Source: Actinomyces dentalis DSM 19115 (GTDB lineage: Bacteria > Actinomycetota > Actinomycetes > Actinomycetales > Actinomycetaceae). Taken from it: a stretch of DNA of 64,000 nucleotides. The stretch is taken from assembly GCF_000429225.1 (NCBI RefSeq), contig NZ_AUBL01000003.1:1-64000 (forward strand). Direction: 5' to 3'. The notes below the pieces were generated by a model. That model worked only from the letters and a program-made list of their open reading frames with translations. It did not search any database and had not been told where the DNA came from. How positions within the stretch are numbered: the first letter of the stretch is position 1; each line of letters begins with the position of its first letter. Made by a program: the position numbers and the translations under genes. This document shows, one piece after another, positions 37,509 to 47,579 of the stretch.

Positions 37509-38672
37509 ATGAACAACCACGACGACTCCGGCTGGCAGTCCCCGTCGGACGACTCCGCGGACCGGGAATCCCCCCGGCCTCAGGACGACGCCCCCCGGTT
37601 CGGCGCCTACGGCTCGCCCCCGCCCGGTCGGGACGACGCCGGCTATCCGGCGCCGCCGACGCCCGCCGGCGCGGACTGGGACGCGGCGGGCGGTTTCTTC
37701 CTCGCGCCCAAACCGGGCATCATCCCCCTGCGCCCGCTGAGCATCGGGGAGATCATCAGCGGGGCCTTCGAGTCCCTGCGCGCCAACCCCCGCGCCATGT
37801 TCCTGCCCTCGCTCATCGTCCTGACCGCCACCGGCGCGCTGTCGGCGGTGCTGAACTACTTCGGCGCCAGCCTCCTCCTCTCCCGCGTGGGCGCCCTCCT
37901 CAACAATTCCTCCGACGCCGGACCCTCCGAAATCCTGCCCGCATTCATAGGCTCATTCGCCTCCCAGATGGTGGGCGCCCTGCTCACCGCGCTGGCCACC
38001 ACCATCCTCACCGGCCTGCTCATCGTGGCGGTCTCCCGCTCCGTCCTGGGCCGCATCGCCACCCCCGGCGAGGTCTGGGAGCGCACCAGGGGCCGCATTC
38101 TGCCCCTCATCGGACAGACCCTGCTCATCACCCTCATCACCATCGTCGCCGATATCATCATCCTGGTCATCGGCGTCGTCCTCATCGCCGTCATCGCCGC
38201 CTCCATCATGGGCTCGGACCCGGGGGCGGGCGCGATCATCGCGACCCTCCTGGTGGCCCTCGCCCTGATCGTCCTCGTCTTCATCGCCGCCGTCTTCCTC
38301 GTCGTGCGCCTGTCCCTGGCGCCGGCGGCGCTCATGCTGGAGAACACCGGCGTCATCGAGGGCATCGGGCGCTCCTGGGCGCTGACCCGCGGCTCCTTCT
38401 GGCGGGTCCTGGGAATCCTCGTGCTCGCCGGGCTCATCACCGGGCTCGTCACCGGGACGCTGTCCTTCGGCCTGGGCATGGTCTTCGGCGTCGTCTCCGT
38501 GGGCCTGCCCGCGGCGCAGCCCCTCGTCTCCGCCGTCACCGTGCTCCTGACCTCCGTCCTGTCCGCCCTCGTCCTGCCCTTCACCGCGGCCGTGACCGCC
38601 CTGACCTACATCGACCTGCGCATGCGCACCGAGGGCCTGGACGTCGAGCTGCGTCAGGCGGCGGGCGTGTGA
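37509..38672 (+). CDS. Multi-spanning membrane protein, GDPD membrane-domain type
   Basis: A 387-residue protein. The first 75 residues are hydrophilic, Asp/Pro-rich and disordered. LRPLSIGEIISGAFESLRAN near residue 78 is the typical opening of the glycerophosphodiester-phosphodiesterase membrane-domain family, followed by six hydrophobic segments. No phosphodiesterase catalytic domain is attached, so enzyme activity should not be assumed. ATG 37509 was chosen over an upstream GTG-type start because it lies closest to the charged N-terminus. It is the first gene of an operon with DUF4129, DUF4350, MoxR and DUF58 proteins, divergent from mtrA. The same neighbour set occurs in other actinobacteria and may assist membrane or envelope complex assembly. 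Confidence 0.75.
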   Translation: MNNHDDSGWQSPSDDSADRESPRPQDDAPRFGAYGSPPPGRDDAGYPAPPTPAGADWDAAGGFFLAPKPGIIPLRPLSIGEIISGAFESLRANPRAMFLPSLIVLTATGALSAVLNYFGASLLLSRVGALLNNSSDAGPSEILPAFIGSFASQMVGALLTALATTILTGLLIVAVSRSVLGRIATPGEVWERTRGRILPLIGQTLLITLITIVADIIILVIGVVLIAVIAASIMGSDPGAGAIIATLLVALALIVLVFIAAVFLVVRLSLAPAALMLENTGVIEGIGRSWALTRGSFWRVLGILVLAGLITGLVTGTLSFGLGMVFGVVSVGLPAAQPLVSAVTVLLTSVLSALVLPFTAAVTALTYIDLRMRTEGLDVELRQAAGV

Positions 38673-38703
38673 GTCCGGCCCCGCCCGCCCGCCGGTGCCC
38701 GCC

Positions 38704-39393
38704 ATGAGTCCGCTCCCGGCCCTGATCGCCGCCGCCGACGCGCCCGCCACCCCCGGCGCGCAGGAGGCCCGCGAAGCCGCCGAGGCCGAGCTCGCCAAGC
38801 CCGCCTACCACCCCGTCCCGAACCTGCTGGGCCGGCTGTGGAGGTGGCTGGTCGAGCACCTCGACCCGACGACCGCCATCCCGGGGATCCCGCCCCTGCT
38901 CTCCGGGCTCATCGTGCTCCTGGTGCTCGTGACCTGCGTCGTCCTGCTCGTCGTCCTGCTGCGCCGGTTCAGGCCGGTCGGCCGCTCCCGGCGCGCCGCC
39001 CGGCTCTTCGACGACGAGCGCGACGCGCGGGCCCTGGCCCGCGCGGCCGACGCCGCCGCCGAGCGCGGCGACTGGGACGCCGCCGTCGTCGAGCGCTTCC
39101 GGGCGATCATCCGCTCGCTGGACGAGCGCGGCCTCATCGAGGACTACCCCGGCATGACGGCCCACGAGGCGGCCGCCCTCGCCTCGTCGGCCCTGGGGGC
39201 CCTGGGCGGGGAACTGACGCGGGCGGCCGTGCTCTTCGACGCGGTGCGCTACGGGGAGGTCGTCTCCACCGCGGAGCAGGACGCGTGGATGCGCGACCTG
39301 GCCCGGCGCGTGGACGCCGCGCGGATCGACCGGGCCGGGGCCGCCGGGGCGCACAGCGCGGACGCGGCCGCGCCCGCGGGGAGGCGGGCGTGA
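38704..39393 (+). CDS. DUF4129-domain membrane protein
   Basis: A 229-residue protein with one strong transmembrane helix (LLSGLIVLLVLVTCVVLLVV, about residues 62-81). The DUF4129 cytoplasmic helical domain follows (about 95-210), with WDAAVVERFRAIIRSLDERG and the conserved PGMTAHEAA. DUF4129 proteins are typical members of MoxR-DUF58 operons, and the domain is also found at the end of transglutaminase-like proteins. ATG 38704 is used; a GTG nine bases earlier is possible. The last codons overlap the next gene by GTGA. Confidence 0.75.
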   Translation: MSPLPALIAAADAPATPGAQEAREAAEAELAKPAYHPVPNLLGRLWRWLVEHLDPTTAIPGIPPLLSGLIVLLVLVTCVVLLVVLLRRFRPVGRSRRAARLFDDERDARALARAADAAAERGDWDAAVVERFRAIIRSLDERGLIEDYPGMTAHEAAALASSALGALGGELTRAAVLFDAVRYGEVVSTAEQDAWMRDLARRVDAARIDRAGAAGAHSADAAAPAGRRA

Positions 39394-40576
39394 GCGCCCC
39401 GGCACGGGAAGAGCGCCCCTCCCGCCCGGAGGGGGCCGGGACCGGCTCCCAGGTCGTCGGCGAGCCGATCGGCGCGCGCCTGAGGCGCTGGCGCCCGTTC
39501 CTCATCGTCACCGCCGCCCTCGCCGTCGTCGCGCTCGCCACCAGCCTCATGCAGCCGACGACCTCGAAGATCCCCTACGCGATCGACAACCCGAAGGGCA
39601 ACGGGACGCAGGCCCTGGCCCAGCTCCTGCGCGACGAGGGCCTGCGCGTGAGGAGCGCCGACTCGGTGTCCGAGGCCGCCGCCGCGGGCCCGGGCACCAC
39701 CGTGGCGGTGGTCAACATCGGCCTGCTGACCGACGACCAGCGCGCCGCCCTGGCCCGCTCGGGCGCCGACATCACCGTCGTCGGCGCGCTCTACCAGAAC
39801 TTCGACGGCCTGACCGCCGGGATGGTCCCGCAGGGCGCCTCCGCCACCGGCGTCCTGGCCCCGCACTGCCGGGACGACGACGCCGTGGCCGCCGAGGCGC
39901 TCGCCGGCTCCCGGGGCTCGGTGTCCGTCGACGAGGATGCGGGCGCCGCCGGCTGCTTCCCCGTGGGCGAGGACCGGTTCGCCTACGCCACGGCCCGCCT
40001 GCCGGGAGGGGGGAGGCTGCGGGTCATCGCCGACGCCGACCTGGTGGCCAACGGCGCCCTGGCCCGCTCCGGCCACGCCGCCCTGGCGATCCGCGCGCTC
40101 GGCCACCACGAGCAGCTCCTGTGGTTCGACGCCTCCCAGTCGGGCCCGCCCTCCGTGTGGGACACCCCCTCCCTGCCGCCGTGGATGCCGCCGCTCATGC
40201 TCCAGCTCGGCCTCGCGGTCCTCGTGGCCGCCCTCGCGCTCGGGCGGCGCTTCGGACGGTTCGCGCGCGAGGACCTGCCCGTGCTCGTGCGCGCCACGGA
40301 GACGACCCGCGGACGCGGGCGCATGTACCGGCGCGCCGCCGACCGCCGCCGGGCCGCCCAGGCGCTGCGCGCGGGCACCGCCCTGCGGCTGGGCCGCAGG
40401 CTCGGCGTGCCCGCCTCCGCCGAGCCGGGCGACCTCGTCGAGGTGGTGGCCCGCGCCGCGGGCCTGCCGGACCGGGTCGTCGCCGGCCTCCTGCACGGCC
40501 CCACTCCCCCCACCGACAGGTCCCTCGCGGACCTGGCCGCCCAGCTCGACCGACTCGAGAGCGAGGTCTCCTCACC

Positions 40577-40580
<4 letters not shown>
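39390..40580 (+). CDS. DUF4350-domain protein
   Basis: A 396-residue protein. GTG 39390 overlaps the upstream TGA. After a short cytoplasmic tail there is a transmembrane helix (FLIVTAALAVVALATSLM, about residues 37-54). The DUF4350 extracytoplasmic domain follows, with YAIDNPKGNGTQALAQLLRD and GTTVAVVNIGLLTDDQRAAL. A second transmembrane helix is near 270 (PLMLQLGLAVLVAALALG), then a basic cytoplasmic tail. DUF4350 is related to ABC-transporter accessory GldG-like folds. Its constant place between DUF4129 and MoxR genes suggests a MoxR client or cofactor complex. The stop overlaps the moxR ATG. Confidence 0.8.
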
Positions 40581-41617
<1,037 letters not shown>

Positions 41618-41654
41618 GCGCGCGCCCGCCCATGCGCGGGGAGAGGAGGAGAGC

Positions 41655-42947
41655 GTGTACCTGACGCTGCGCAGCGTGTGGGCGATGGCGCTCGGCGCCG
41701 TCGCCGTCATCGCCTTCCCGCGCCCGCTGTCGGCGGTGGTGTGGACCGCGGGGGTGGCCCTGGCGGTCCTCGTCGACGTCGTCGCCGCGCCCTCGCCGCG
41801 CGCCATGCGGGCCGAGCGGGAGGCGCCCCGCGCCATCCGCCTGGGCGAGTCGGCCACGGCGACGCTCACCATCGGCAACGGGGGCCGGCGCCCGGCCCTC
41901 CTGCAGGTGCGCGACGCCTGGCCGCCGTCGGCCGGGGCCGACGCCGCCCGCCCGACCATGGCGGTGCCCGCCGGCGAGCGCCGTCGCATCCGCACCGTGC
42001 TGACCCCGACCCGCCGCGGCGACCGCCGCGCCGACCTGGTCACCATCCGCGTGCGCGGGCCCCTGGGCCTGGCCGGGCGGCAGGCCTCCCTGCGGGTGCC
42101 GGCGCGCGTGCGGGTGCTGCCGGCCTTCGCCTCGCGGCGCCACCTGCCCAGCCGCCTGGCGCGCCTGCGGGAGATGGACGGGCGCAGCGCCGTCAATGTG
42201 CGCGGGGCCGGCACCGAATTCGACTCCCTGCGCGAGTACGTGGTGGGCGACGACGTGCGCTCCATCGACTGGCGCTCGTCGGCCCGGCGCGGCGAGGTCC
42301 TCGTGCGCACCTGGCGCCCGGAGCGGGACCGGCGCGTCCTCGTCCTCATCGACACCGGGCGCCTGGCGGCCGCCCGCCTGGGCGACGAGCCGCGCCTGGA
42401 CGCCCAGATCGAGGCCTGCCTGCTGCTGAGCGCCCTGGCCTCCCGGGCGGGCGACCGCATCGACGTCGTGGCCCTGGACGAGCGCGTGCGCGCCCAGGTG
42501 CGCGGGCGGTCCGGCCCGGCGCTCATGAGCGCCCTGGCCGACGCGCTGGCGCCCGTGGACGCCGCCCTGACCGAGACGAACTGGGCGCTGATGACCGACA
42601 CCGTGCGCTCCGCCCTGTCCCAGCGCGCCCTCGTCGTCGTCCTCAGCGCGCTCGACGGCGCCGGCGCGGACGCGGGCATGCTCCGCGCCCTGGGGGCCAT
42701 GGCGCGCGACCACGCGGTGGTCCTGGCCTCCGCGACCGACCCCGGGCTGGAGGAGCTGCGACGGCGGCGCTCGGACGCGGAGGCCGTGTACACGGCCGCG
42801 GCGGCCGAGCGCGACCTGGTCGAGCTCGACGCGGTGCGCGCGCGCCTGCGCCGCGGCGGCGTCGAGGTCGTGCGCGCCGAGCCGGGCGACCTGGCGCCGC
42901 GGCTGGCGGACGCCTACCTGATGCTCAAGGCCGCGGGAAGGCTGTGA
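41655..42947 (+). CDS. DUF58-domain protein, MoxR partner
   Basis: A 430-residue protein starting at GTG 41655 after GGAGGAGAG. Two N-terminal hydrophobic segments (residues 5-45) anchor it. The DUF58 signature GTEFDSLREYVVGDDVRSID lies near residue 192, followed by a von Willebrand factor A-like fold (VLVLIDTGRLAA, VVVLSALDGA). The MIDAS metal motif DxSxS is replaced by DTGRL, so metal binding may be lost. It is the last gene of the operon. The family is commonly linked to MoxR in envelope stress or complex assembly. Confidence 0.85.
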   Translation: MYLTLRSVWAMALGAVAVIAFPRPLSAVVWTAGVALAVLVDVVAAPSPRAMRAEREAPRAIRLGESATATLTIGNGGRRPALLQVRDAWPPSAGADAARPTMAVPAGERRRIRTVLTPTRRGDRRADLVTIRVRGPLGLAGRQASLRVPARVRVLPAFASRRHLPSRLARLREMDGRSAVNVRGAGTEFDSLREYVVGDDVRSIDWRSSARRGEVLVRTWRPERDRRVLVLIDTGRLAAARLGDEPRLDAQIEACLLLSALASRAGDRIDVVALDERVRAQVRGRSGPALMSALADALAPVDAALTETNWALMTDTVRSALSQRALVVVLSALDGAGADAGMLRALGAMARDHAVVLASATDPGLEELRRRRSDAEAVYTAAAAERDLVELDAVRARLRRGGVEVVRAEPGDLAPRLADAYLMLKAAGRL

Positions 42948-43027
42948 TGCGGGCGGGCGGGCGCGTCGTCGGCGGGCCCGGTGCGCACGCCGCCGGCCCG
43001 GACCGCGGCCCCCGCACCGGGGCCGGC

Positions 43028-44023
43028 TCAGGCCGCCACGGCCTCGCTGAGACCGGCGTCCTCCTCCGCCAGGTCGCCGGTCCGGCCCGACGCGGCGGCG
43101 CGGCGCCCCAGGACGAGGGTGTAGGCCCACAGGAGCGCGAGCGCGAGCGCGCCGGCGGTGATCTTGGCGGGCCAGGGCACGGGCGCGGGCGTGACGAAGG
43201 CCTCGATGAGGCCGGCGACGGCGAGCGCCGCGGTCAGGCCCACGGCCACGGTGATGAGGGAGCGCCCCTCGGCCGCCAGGGCGGTCGCGCGCGGGCGCGG
43301 GCCGGGCGCGAGCATGGTCCAGAACAGGCGCAGACCGGCGGCGCCGGCGATGAAGATGCAGGTGAGCTCGAGCAGCCCGTGGGGCGAGATGAGCGCCAGG
43401 AAGAGCCCGAACAGGCCGTGGTCGGCCATGACGGCGCCCGCCTGGCCCAGGGCGACGGCGTTGGCGTAGAGCATGTAGGCGGGCAGGAGGCCGGTGATGC
43501 CGCCGGCCACGCACACGGCGGCGATGCGGGCGTTGTTGGTCCACACCATGGCGGCGAAGTCGGGGGCCCTGTAGGCGGAGTAGTAGGACTCGAACTGCTC
43601 GTGGGCGTAGCCGCTCAGCTCGCTGGGGCTGCCCAGGGCGGACATCGCCTCCGGGCTGCGCAGGGTCCACACCCCGACGATCACGGCGATGGCCAGTTCG
43701 ACGACGGTCACGCCGAGGGTCCACCAGCGCAGGCGGTACAGCGCGGCCGGCACGCTCTCCAGCACGTAGCGGCGCGCGTCGTTCGGGGTCACCTCGCGGG
43801 TGCCCGTCACGCGGCCGCGGGCGGCGGCAACGCGGGTCGACATCAGTGCGATCAGCTGCGGCTCGGGGGCGCTGGTGCGGATGCGCGACAGGTCCCTGGC
43901 CGCCGACCGGTACAGGCCGACGAGCTCATCGACCTCGGCGCCGGTGAGCCGGCGGCGGGAGACCAGATGGTCCAACCGCTCCCACTGATCCCGGTGGGCG
44001 GCGGAGAAGGCATCGATATCCAC
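43028..44023 (-). CDS. Stage II sporulation protein M family (SpoIIM, DUF95) membrane protein
   Basis: A 331-residue protein. The N-terminal helical cytoplasmic part (WERLDHLVSRRRLTGAEVDE) is followed by five or six transmembrane segments, with the family motif SPHGLLELTCIFIAGAAGL near residue 217. SpoIIM drives engulfment in Bacillus, but non-sporulating actinobacteria keep a paralogue beside RDD and MoxR-DUF58 genes, whose function is unknown. Start GTG 44023 has AACACT six bases upstream, compatible with leaderless transcription. It is divergent from the RDD gene with only 14 bases between start codons, so the two promoters overlap. Confidence 0.88.
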   Translation of the reverse strand: MDIDAFSAAHRDQWERLDHLVSRRRLTGAEVDELVGLYRSAARDLSRIRTSAPEPQLIALMSTRVAAARGRVTGTREVTPNDARRYVLESVPAALYRLRWWTLGVTVVELAIAVIVGVWTLRSPEAMSALGSPSELSGYAHEQFESYYSAYRAPDFAAMVWTNNARIAAVCVAGGITGLLPAYMLYANAVALGQAGAVMADHGLFGLFLALISPHGLLELTCIFIAGAAGLRLFWTMLAPGPRPRATALAAEGRSLITVAVGLTAALAVAGLIEAFVTPAPVPWPAKITAGALALALLWAYTLVLGRRAAASGRTGDLAEEDAGLSEAVAA

Positions 44024-44037
44024 GGCAGGAGTGTTTC

Positions 44038-44895
44038 ATGACCGATATGACGGACGCCTCGTCCGAGCGAATGATGACGCCCGAGCTCATGATCACCGGG
44101 GAGGCCGTCGCCCTGGAGATCATTCCCGCGTCGGTGGGCCTGCGCCTGCTGTCGGGCCTCATCGACTACGGCCTGTACGCGGCGGGCGCGGTCCTGACCC
44201 TCGCCACCTGGTCCGCCGCCCAGGCGCACCTGTACCCGGGCATGTCGTTCGCGGCCGCCATCGCCCAGGTCTCCGTGCTGGCCCTGACCTGGATGGTGGT
44301 GATCCCGCTCACGGTCGAGGTCCTCTCGCGCGGCAGCAGCGCCGGCCGGCTCGTCACCGGCTGCCGGGTGGTGCGCGACGACGGCGGCGCCATCCGGCTG
44401 CGGCACAGCCTCGTGCGGGCGCTGGCCGCCGTGATCGAGGTGTGGCTCGTCCAGGGGATACCCGCCGTGTGCTCCTGCATCGTCACCAAGCGCGGCAAGC
44501 GCCTGGGGGACCTGCTGGCGGGCACCTACGTCATCAACGAGCGCTCGGGGGCGATGAGCGCCCCGCCCCTCATCATGCCGCCCGAGCTCGCCGGCTGGGC
44601 CGCGCAGACGGACATCCGCCCCCTCCCGGGGAACCTGGCGCTGGCGGGCCGGACCTTCCTCCAGCGCACCGCGACCCTCCAGCCGGCCGCCCGCGCGCGC
44701 CTGGGGGCGGGCCTGGCGGCGTGGATCCTGCCGTTCGTGGCGCCCCCGCCGCCCGCGGGCACGCACCCCGAGCGCTTCCTGGCGGCCGTGCTGTGCGAGC
44801 GCCGGGACCGGGAGCTGGCCATGAACCTGCACGACCGGGCCGTGGAGGAACGCGACGTCCTGCGTCTGGAGCGCCTGCCCTACGGGGTGGCCTAG
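44038..44895 (+). CDS. RDD-family membrane protein
   Basis: A 285-residue protein with ATG 44038 behind AGGAG. The RDD domain starts near residue 30 (GLRLLSGLIDYGLYAAGAVL, with conserved Arg and Asp). It continues through four hydrophobic segments and GRLVTGCRVVRDDGGAIRL, then RGKRLGDLLAGTYVI as KRGKRLGDLLAGTYVI. A C-terminal soluble helical tail of about 110 residues follows. RDD proteins are proposed ion or solute transporters; the substrate is unknown here. It pairs divergently with spoIIM, a common actinobacterial arrangement. Confidence 0.88.
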   Translation: MTDMTDASSERMMTPELMITGEAVALEIIPASVGLRLLSGLIDYGLYAAGAVLTLATWSAAQAHLYPGMSFAAAIAQVSVLALTWMVVIPLTVEVLSRGSSAGRLVTGCRVVRDDGGAIRLRHSLVRALAAVIEVWLVQGIPAVCSCIVTKRGKRLGDLLAGTYVINERSGAMSAPPLIMPPELAGWAAQTDIRPLPGNLALAGRTFLQRTATLQPAARARLGAGLAAWILPFVAPPPPAGTHPERFLAAVLCERRDRELAMNLHDRAVEERDVLRLERLPYGVA

Positions 44896-44942
44896 CCGGG
44901 CCCGGGGCGGCCCGGCCCGGGCCGCGGCGGAGGGGCGGGGCG

Positions 44943-45386
44943 TCAGTCCTCCTTCTCGCCGCGCAGCACCCGCAGGTGGCCCCGACGCGCGATCTCGCCG
45001 TCGCCCAGCCCCGTGAGGTGGTCGGGCAGCGTGGCGGGGTCGTGGGTGACGGGGGCGGGGATGATCCCGCCGGGGCGCCCGGAGCGCTCGGCCGGGCGGG
45101 GCTTGGGGCGCGAGCTGCGCGAGGCGTCGCGCACGGCGTCGGCCAGGGCCAGGAGATCGTCCTCGCTGGGCCGGGCGGGCTCGAAGGACGTGGCCAGGCG
45201 GATCACCTGCCAGCCGCGCGGGGCGGTGAAGGACTCCACGTGCTTGGAGCACAGGTCGTAGGCCTCGGGCTGGCGCTCCGTGGCCAGGGGCCCGATGACG
45301 ATCGTGGAGTCCGCGTACACGCTGGTCAGGGTGGCGACGGCGGGGTTCTCGCAGCCGGGCCTGCGGCAGCTTCTGACGCTTCTCAC
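44943..45386 (-). CDS. DUF3499-family protein
   Basis: A 147-residue protein. RSCRRPGCENPAVATLTSVY gives two cysteines (CRRPGC) at the N-terminus, and a second cysteine (YDLCSKHVESFTAPRGW) near residue 45 completes a probable zinc site. The middle is disordered and Arg/Pro-rich. Function is unknown; the family is restricted to actinobacteria and sits beside the Zn-peptidase-like gene and near whiB2 in Mycobacterium (Rv3258c region). GTG 45386 is preceded by TAGCCT with six bases between, so the mRNA is probably leaderless. Confidence 0.88.
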   Translation of the reverse strand: MRSVRSCRRPGCENPAVATLTSVYADSTIVIGPLATERQPEAYDLCSKHVESFTAPRGWQVIRLATSFEPARPSEDDLLALADAVRDASRSSRPKPRPAERSGRPGGIIPAPVTHDPATLPDHLTGLGDGEIARRGHLRVLRGEKED

Positions 45387-45485
45387 CAGGGCAGGCTACC
45401 GCGCGCGGGCCCGCTGCGGGAATTCCCCTCCCGCGCAATCCGCACGACGTCGTCGGCCGGACGGCGCGGTACGTATGGTGGTGCG

Positions 45486-45947
45486 GTGACCTCTTCGACG
45501 CAACCCGGCCCGCCCCAGCGCCTCCCCGTGCCCGCGCCGACTCCCGCGCGCCGGCGCGACCGTCACGGCCGCGGGCTGCGGGGGCCGCTGCTGCCGCCGA
45601 TCCTGCCCGCCTGGCGCACGCGGGCGGAGCGATTCGACGAGCTCGTCACCTCGGCGGCCGACGACCTGGCCCGCGACTGGCCGCAGATCGCGCGCATCCA
45701 GTTCGCGGTCGAGGAGGTGCCGCCCTCGGACCCCGCCCCCTGGGAGCGCGGGGCGGTCCTGGGCCGGGGCTTCGCCGCCGAGCCGCGGGCGGGCCTGCCG
45801 GCCCGGGTGGTCGTCTACCGCCGGCCGGTGACCTCGCGGGCGGCCGACGAGGGGGAGCTGGCCGATCTGGTGCGCCGCGTCGTCGTCGAGCAGGTGGCCC
45901 TCATGCTGGGGCGCCGCCCCGAGGAGATCGACCCGGACATCCCCTGA
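45486..45947 (+). CDS. Zincin-like metallopeptidase-family protein, active site degenerate
   Basis: A 153-residue protein. GTG 45486 is chosen because a TATGGT -10 ends six bases before it. An Arg/Pro-rich N-terminus is followed by the conserved fold (FDELVTSAADDLARDWPQIA, FAVEEVP, VVYRRPVTSRA). The position of the HExxHxxG zinc motif reads VVVEQVALMLGRRPEEID. Glu and Gly align but both His are missing, so peptidase activity is unlikely. The same degeneration seems common in actinobacterial members, which points to a non-enzymatic conserved role. It is divergent from DUF3499 and convergent with DUF5719, as in the mycobacterial Rv3258c-Rv3259-whiB2 block. Confidence 0.8.
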   Translation: MTSSTQPGPPQRLPVPAPTPARRRDRHGRGLRGPLLPPILPAWRTRAERFDELVTSAADDLARDWPQIARIQFAVEEVPPSDPAPWERGAVLGRGFAAEPRAGLPARVVVYRRPVTSRAADEGELADLVRRVVVEQVALMLGRRPEEIDPDIP

Positions 45948-45973
45948 CCTTCACGGAACCGGCGGAAACGACG

Positions 45974-46033
45974 CGCGAGATCACCGGGCAACCCGCGGGA
46001 ACGTCCGCCAGGGACACGTCCTCGCGGGTCGGC
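45974..46033. repeat. Second copy of the 20-bp repeat/hairpin element
   Basis: CGCGAGATCACCGGGCAACC (45974-45993) matches unit 3 of the 22317 array at 18 of 20 positions. The next unit and the inverted arm CGTCCTCGCGGGT also correspond, giving an imperfect stem of about 14 bp. It lies between two convergent gene ends, where a bidirectional terminator would be expected. Confidence 0.65.
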
Positions 46034-46067
46034 GGCGTCCCCGCTGCGGCGGGGCGGGGCCCCGCCA

Positions 46068-47579
46068 TCAGCGCGGGAGCAGGGACAGGGCGTCGGCGAC
46101 GGCGGCGTCGGACACGGGCGGCACGACGGCGATGAGCGTGCCGGGCACATCGCCGCCGACCTCGGCGGTCACCACCGCGGCGGCCGCCACCGACGCGCCC
46201 TCCGCTCCGCGGAGGGTGAGGGCCGACACCCCCGCCGGCAGCTCCGGGGCCACGGTGCTCCCGGCCGGAACGCCCACCTCCTGGCTCCACGAGCCGTCGG
46301 CGGCGGCGATGGCGATGGCGGCCGCGGCCGCGCCGGAGTTGGAGATGGTCAGTGTGCTCGTCATGCCCCCCGCCGGCAGGGTCAGCGCCCCGGAGACGGT
46401 CGCCTGCGAGTCCTGCGCCTGGATCCAGCCGACGTCGTGGACCAGCGCCCCCGAGCGCGCCGGATACTCCCCGCCGCTGCGCACCAGCCGCACGGCCGCC
46501 CCGACCGCCCGGTCCGAGGTCACGTGCACCCCGTAGGATCCGGGGCTCACCCCGGCCAGGCTGATGTCGAAGACGGCGCCGGGATCGACGACGACGCCCG
46601 AGGCGCCGGCCAACTGCGACTCCCCCTCGGGCCCGAGCATCGACAGGGACACGGTCGCCGCCTGATCGCCCGGGTTGACGATGCGCACGGCGGGGACGTC
46701 GGAGGACACGGCGCCGGCCGCATCGGCGCTCTGCCCCTGTTTGGCGGGGTCGACGAGCACGACGCCGGGCACGGTCAGGTCCGTGCCGGGGGCCGCCCCC
46801 GCGGTCAGGACCTCCGCGCCGGCCGGGGTCTCGCCGTCGAGGGACTCGGTGGCCAGGGCCGGGATGAGGGTGCCGCCCTCGGAGGTCACCGACAGGGCCA
46901 GGCGCGGGTCCGCGGCGGCGCTCTCCAGCAGGACGCCGACGGTCTGCCCCGCGGGCACCGCCACGATCCCCCCGGAGGGCAGCGAGATGGGGCCGGTCGA
47001 GCCGTACAGGGCGACCGTCGCCGTGACGGTGGTGGCGCCGGGGTTGGTCAGGCGCAGCTCGGCCGAGGAGCCGACGGCGCTCGACCCGCCCACGATCCAC
47101 GACACTGCGCCGTCGGGGGCGCAGGGCGCGGCCGTCAGGCCCCGCAGGTCCCCGGCCTCGGTCAGCGTGGTCACCAGCCCGGTCGCGCTCGCGGAGATCG
47201 CCGATCCCGGGTGCACGGTGAGGATGCCGCCCTCGGCGCTGTCGATGCGCAGCGGCGTCGAGGGGTCGAGCTCCCGGCCGCCGTAGAGGGCCGACCGGGC
47301 GTCGCCGAGGAGGGTGATGGAGGTGGTGGCCGCGGCGGGTCGCAGATCGACGGCGCCCAGGGTGTTGGCGGGCGCGGCCGGGCAGGCGTAGACCGTGTCG
47401 GCCGCGGGGGCGGGCACCTGGAGGGCCCGGACCAGGGGCTCGGGGGCGGCCGGGACCCGCTCGCCCCACCAGGTCAGGGCGGCGGCGCCGGACACGAGGA
47501 GGACGCCGGCCATCAGGGCGGCGACGCGCGCGAGCATCGGCCTTCCGGGGCCCCGGGTTCGACGGCGGCGGGTGCTCAT
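46068..47579 (-). CDS. DUF5719-family secreted protein
   Basis: A 503-residue exported protein. An Arg-rich N-terminus (RRRRTRGPGR) and one transmembrane or signal helix (ALMAGVLLVSGAAALTWWG, about residues 21-39) precede a repetitive beta-rich ectodomain. The ectodomain has Ig-like or Alphaproteobacterial-adhesin-like strands rich in Ala, Gly, Val and Thr (for example VRIVNPGDQAATVSLSML). DUF5719 is an actinobacterial family encoded directly after a large glycosyltransferase; ATG 47579 overlaps that gene's stop by ATGA. A role in presenting or organising a surface polysaccharide is plausible from context only. Confidence 0.8.
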   Translation of the reverse strand: MSTRRRRTRGPGRPMLARVAALMAGVLLVSGAAALTWWGERVPAAPEPLVRALQVPAPAADTVYACPAAPANTLGAVDLRPAAATTSITLLGDARSALYGGRELDPSTPLRIDSAEGGILTVHPGSAISASATGLVTTLTEAGDLRGLTAAPCAPDGAVSWIVGGSSAVGSSAELRLTNPGATTVTATVALYGSTGPISLPSGGIVAVPAGQTVGVLLESAAADPRLALSVTSEGGTLIPALATESLDGETPAGAEVLTAGAAPGTDLTVPGVVLVDPAKQGQSADAAGAVSSDVPAVRIVNPGDQAATVSLSMLGPEGESQLAGASGVVVDPGAVFDISLAGVSPGSYGVHVTSDRAVGAAVRLVRSGGEYPARSGALVHDVGWIQAQDSQATVSGALTLPAGGMTSTLTISNSGAAAAAIAIAAADGSWSQEVGVPAGSTVAPELPAGVSALTLRGAEGASVAAAAVVTAEVGGDVPGTLIAVVPPVSDAAVADALSLLPR

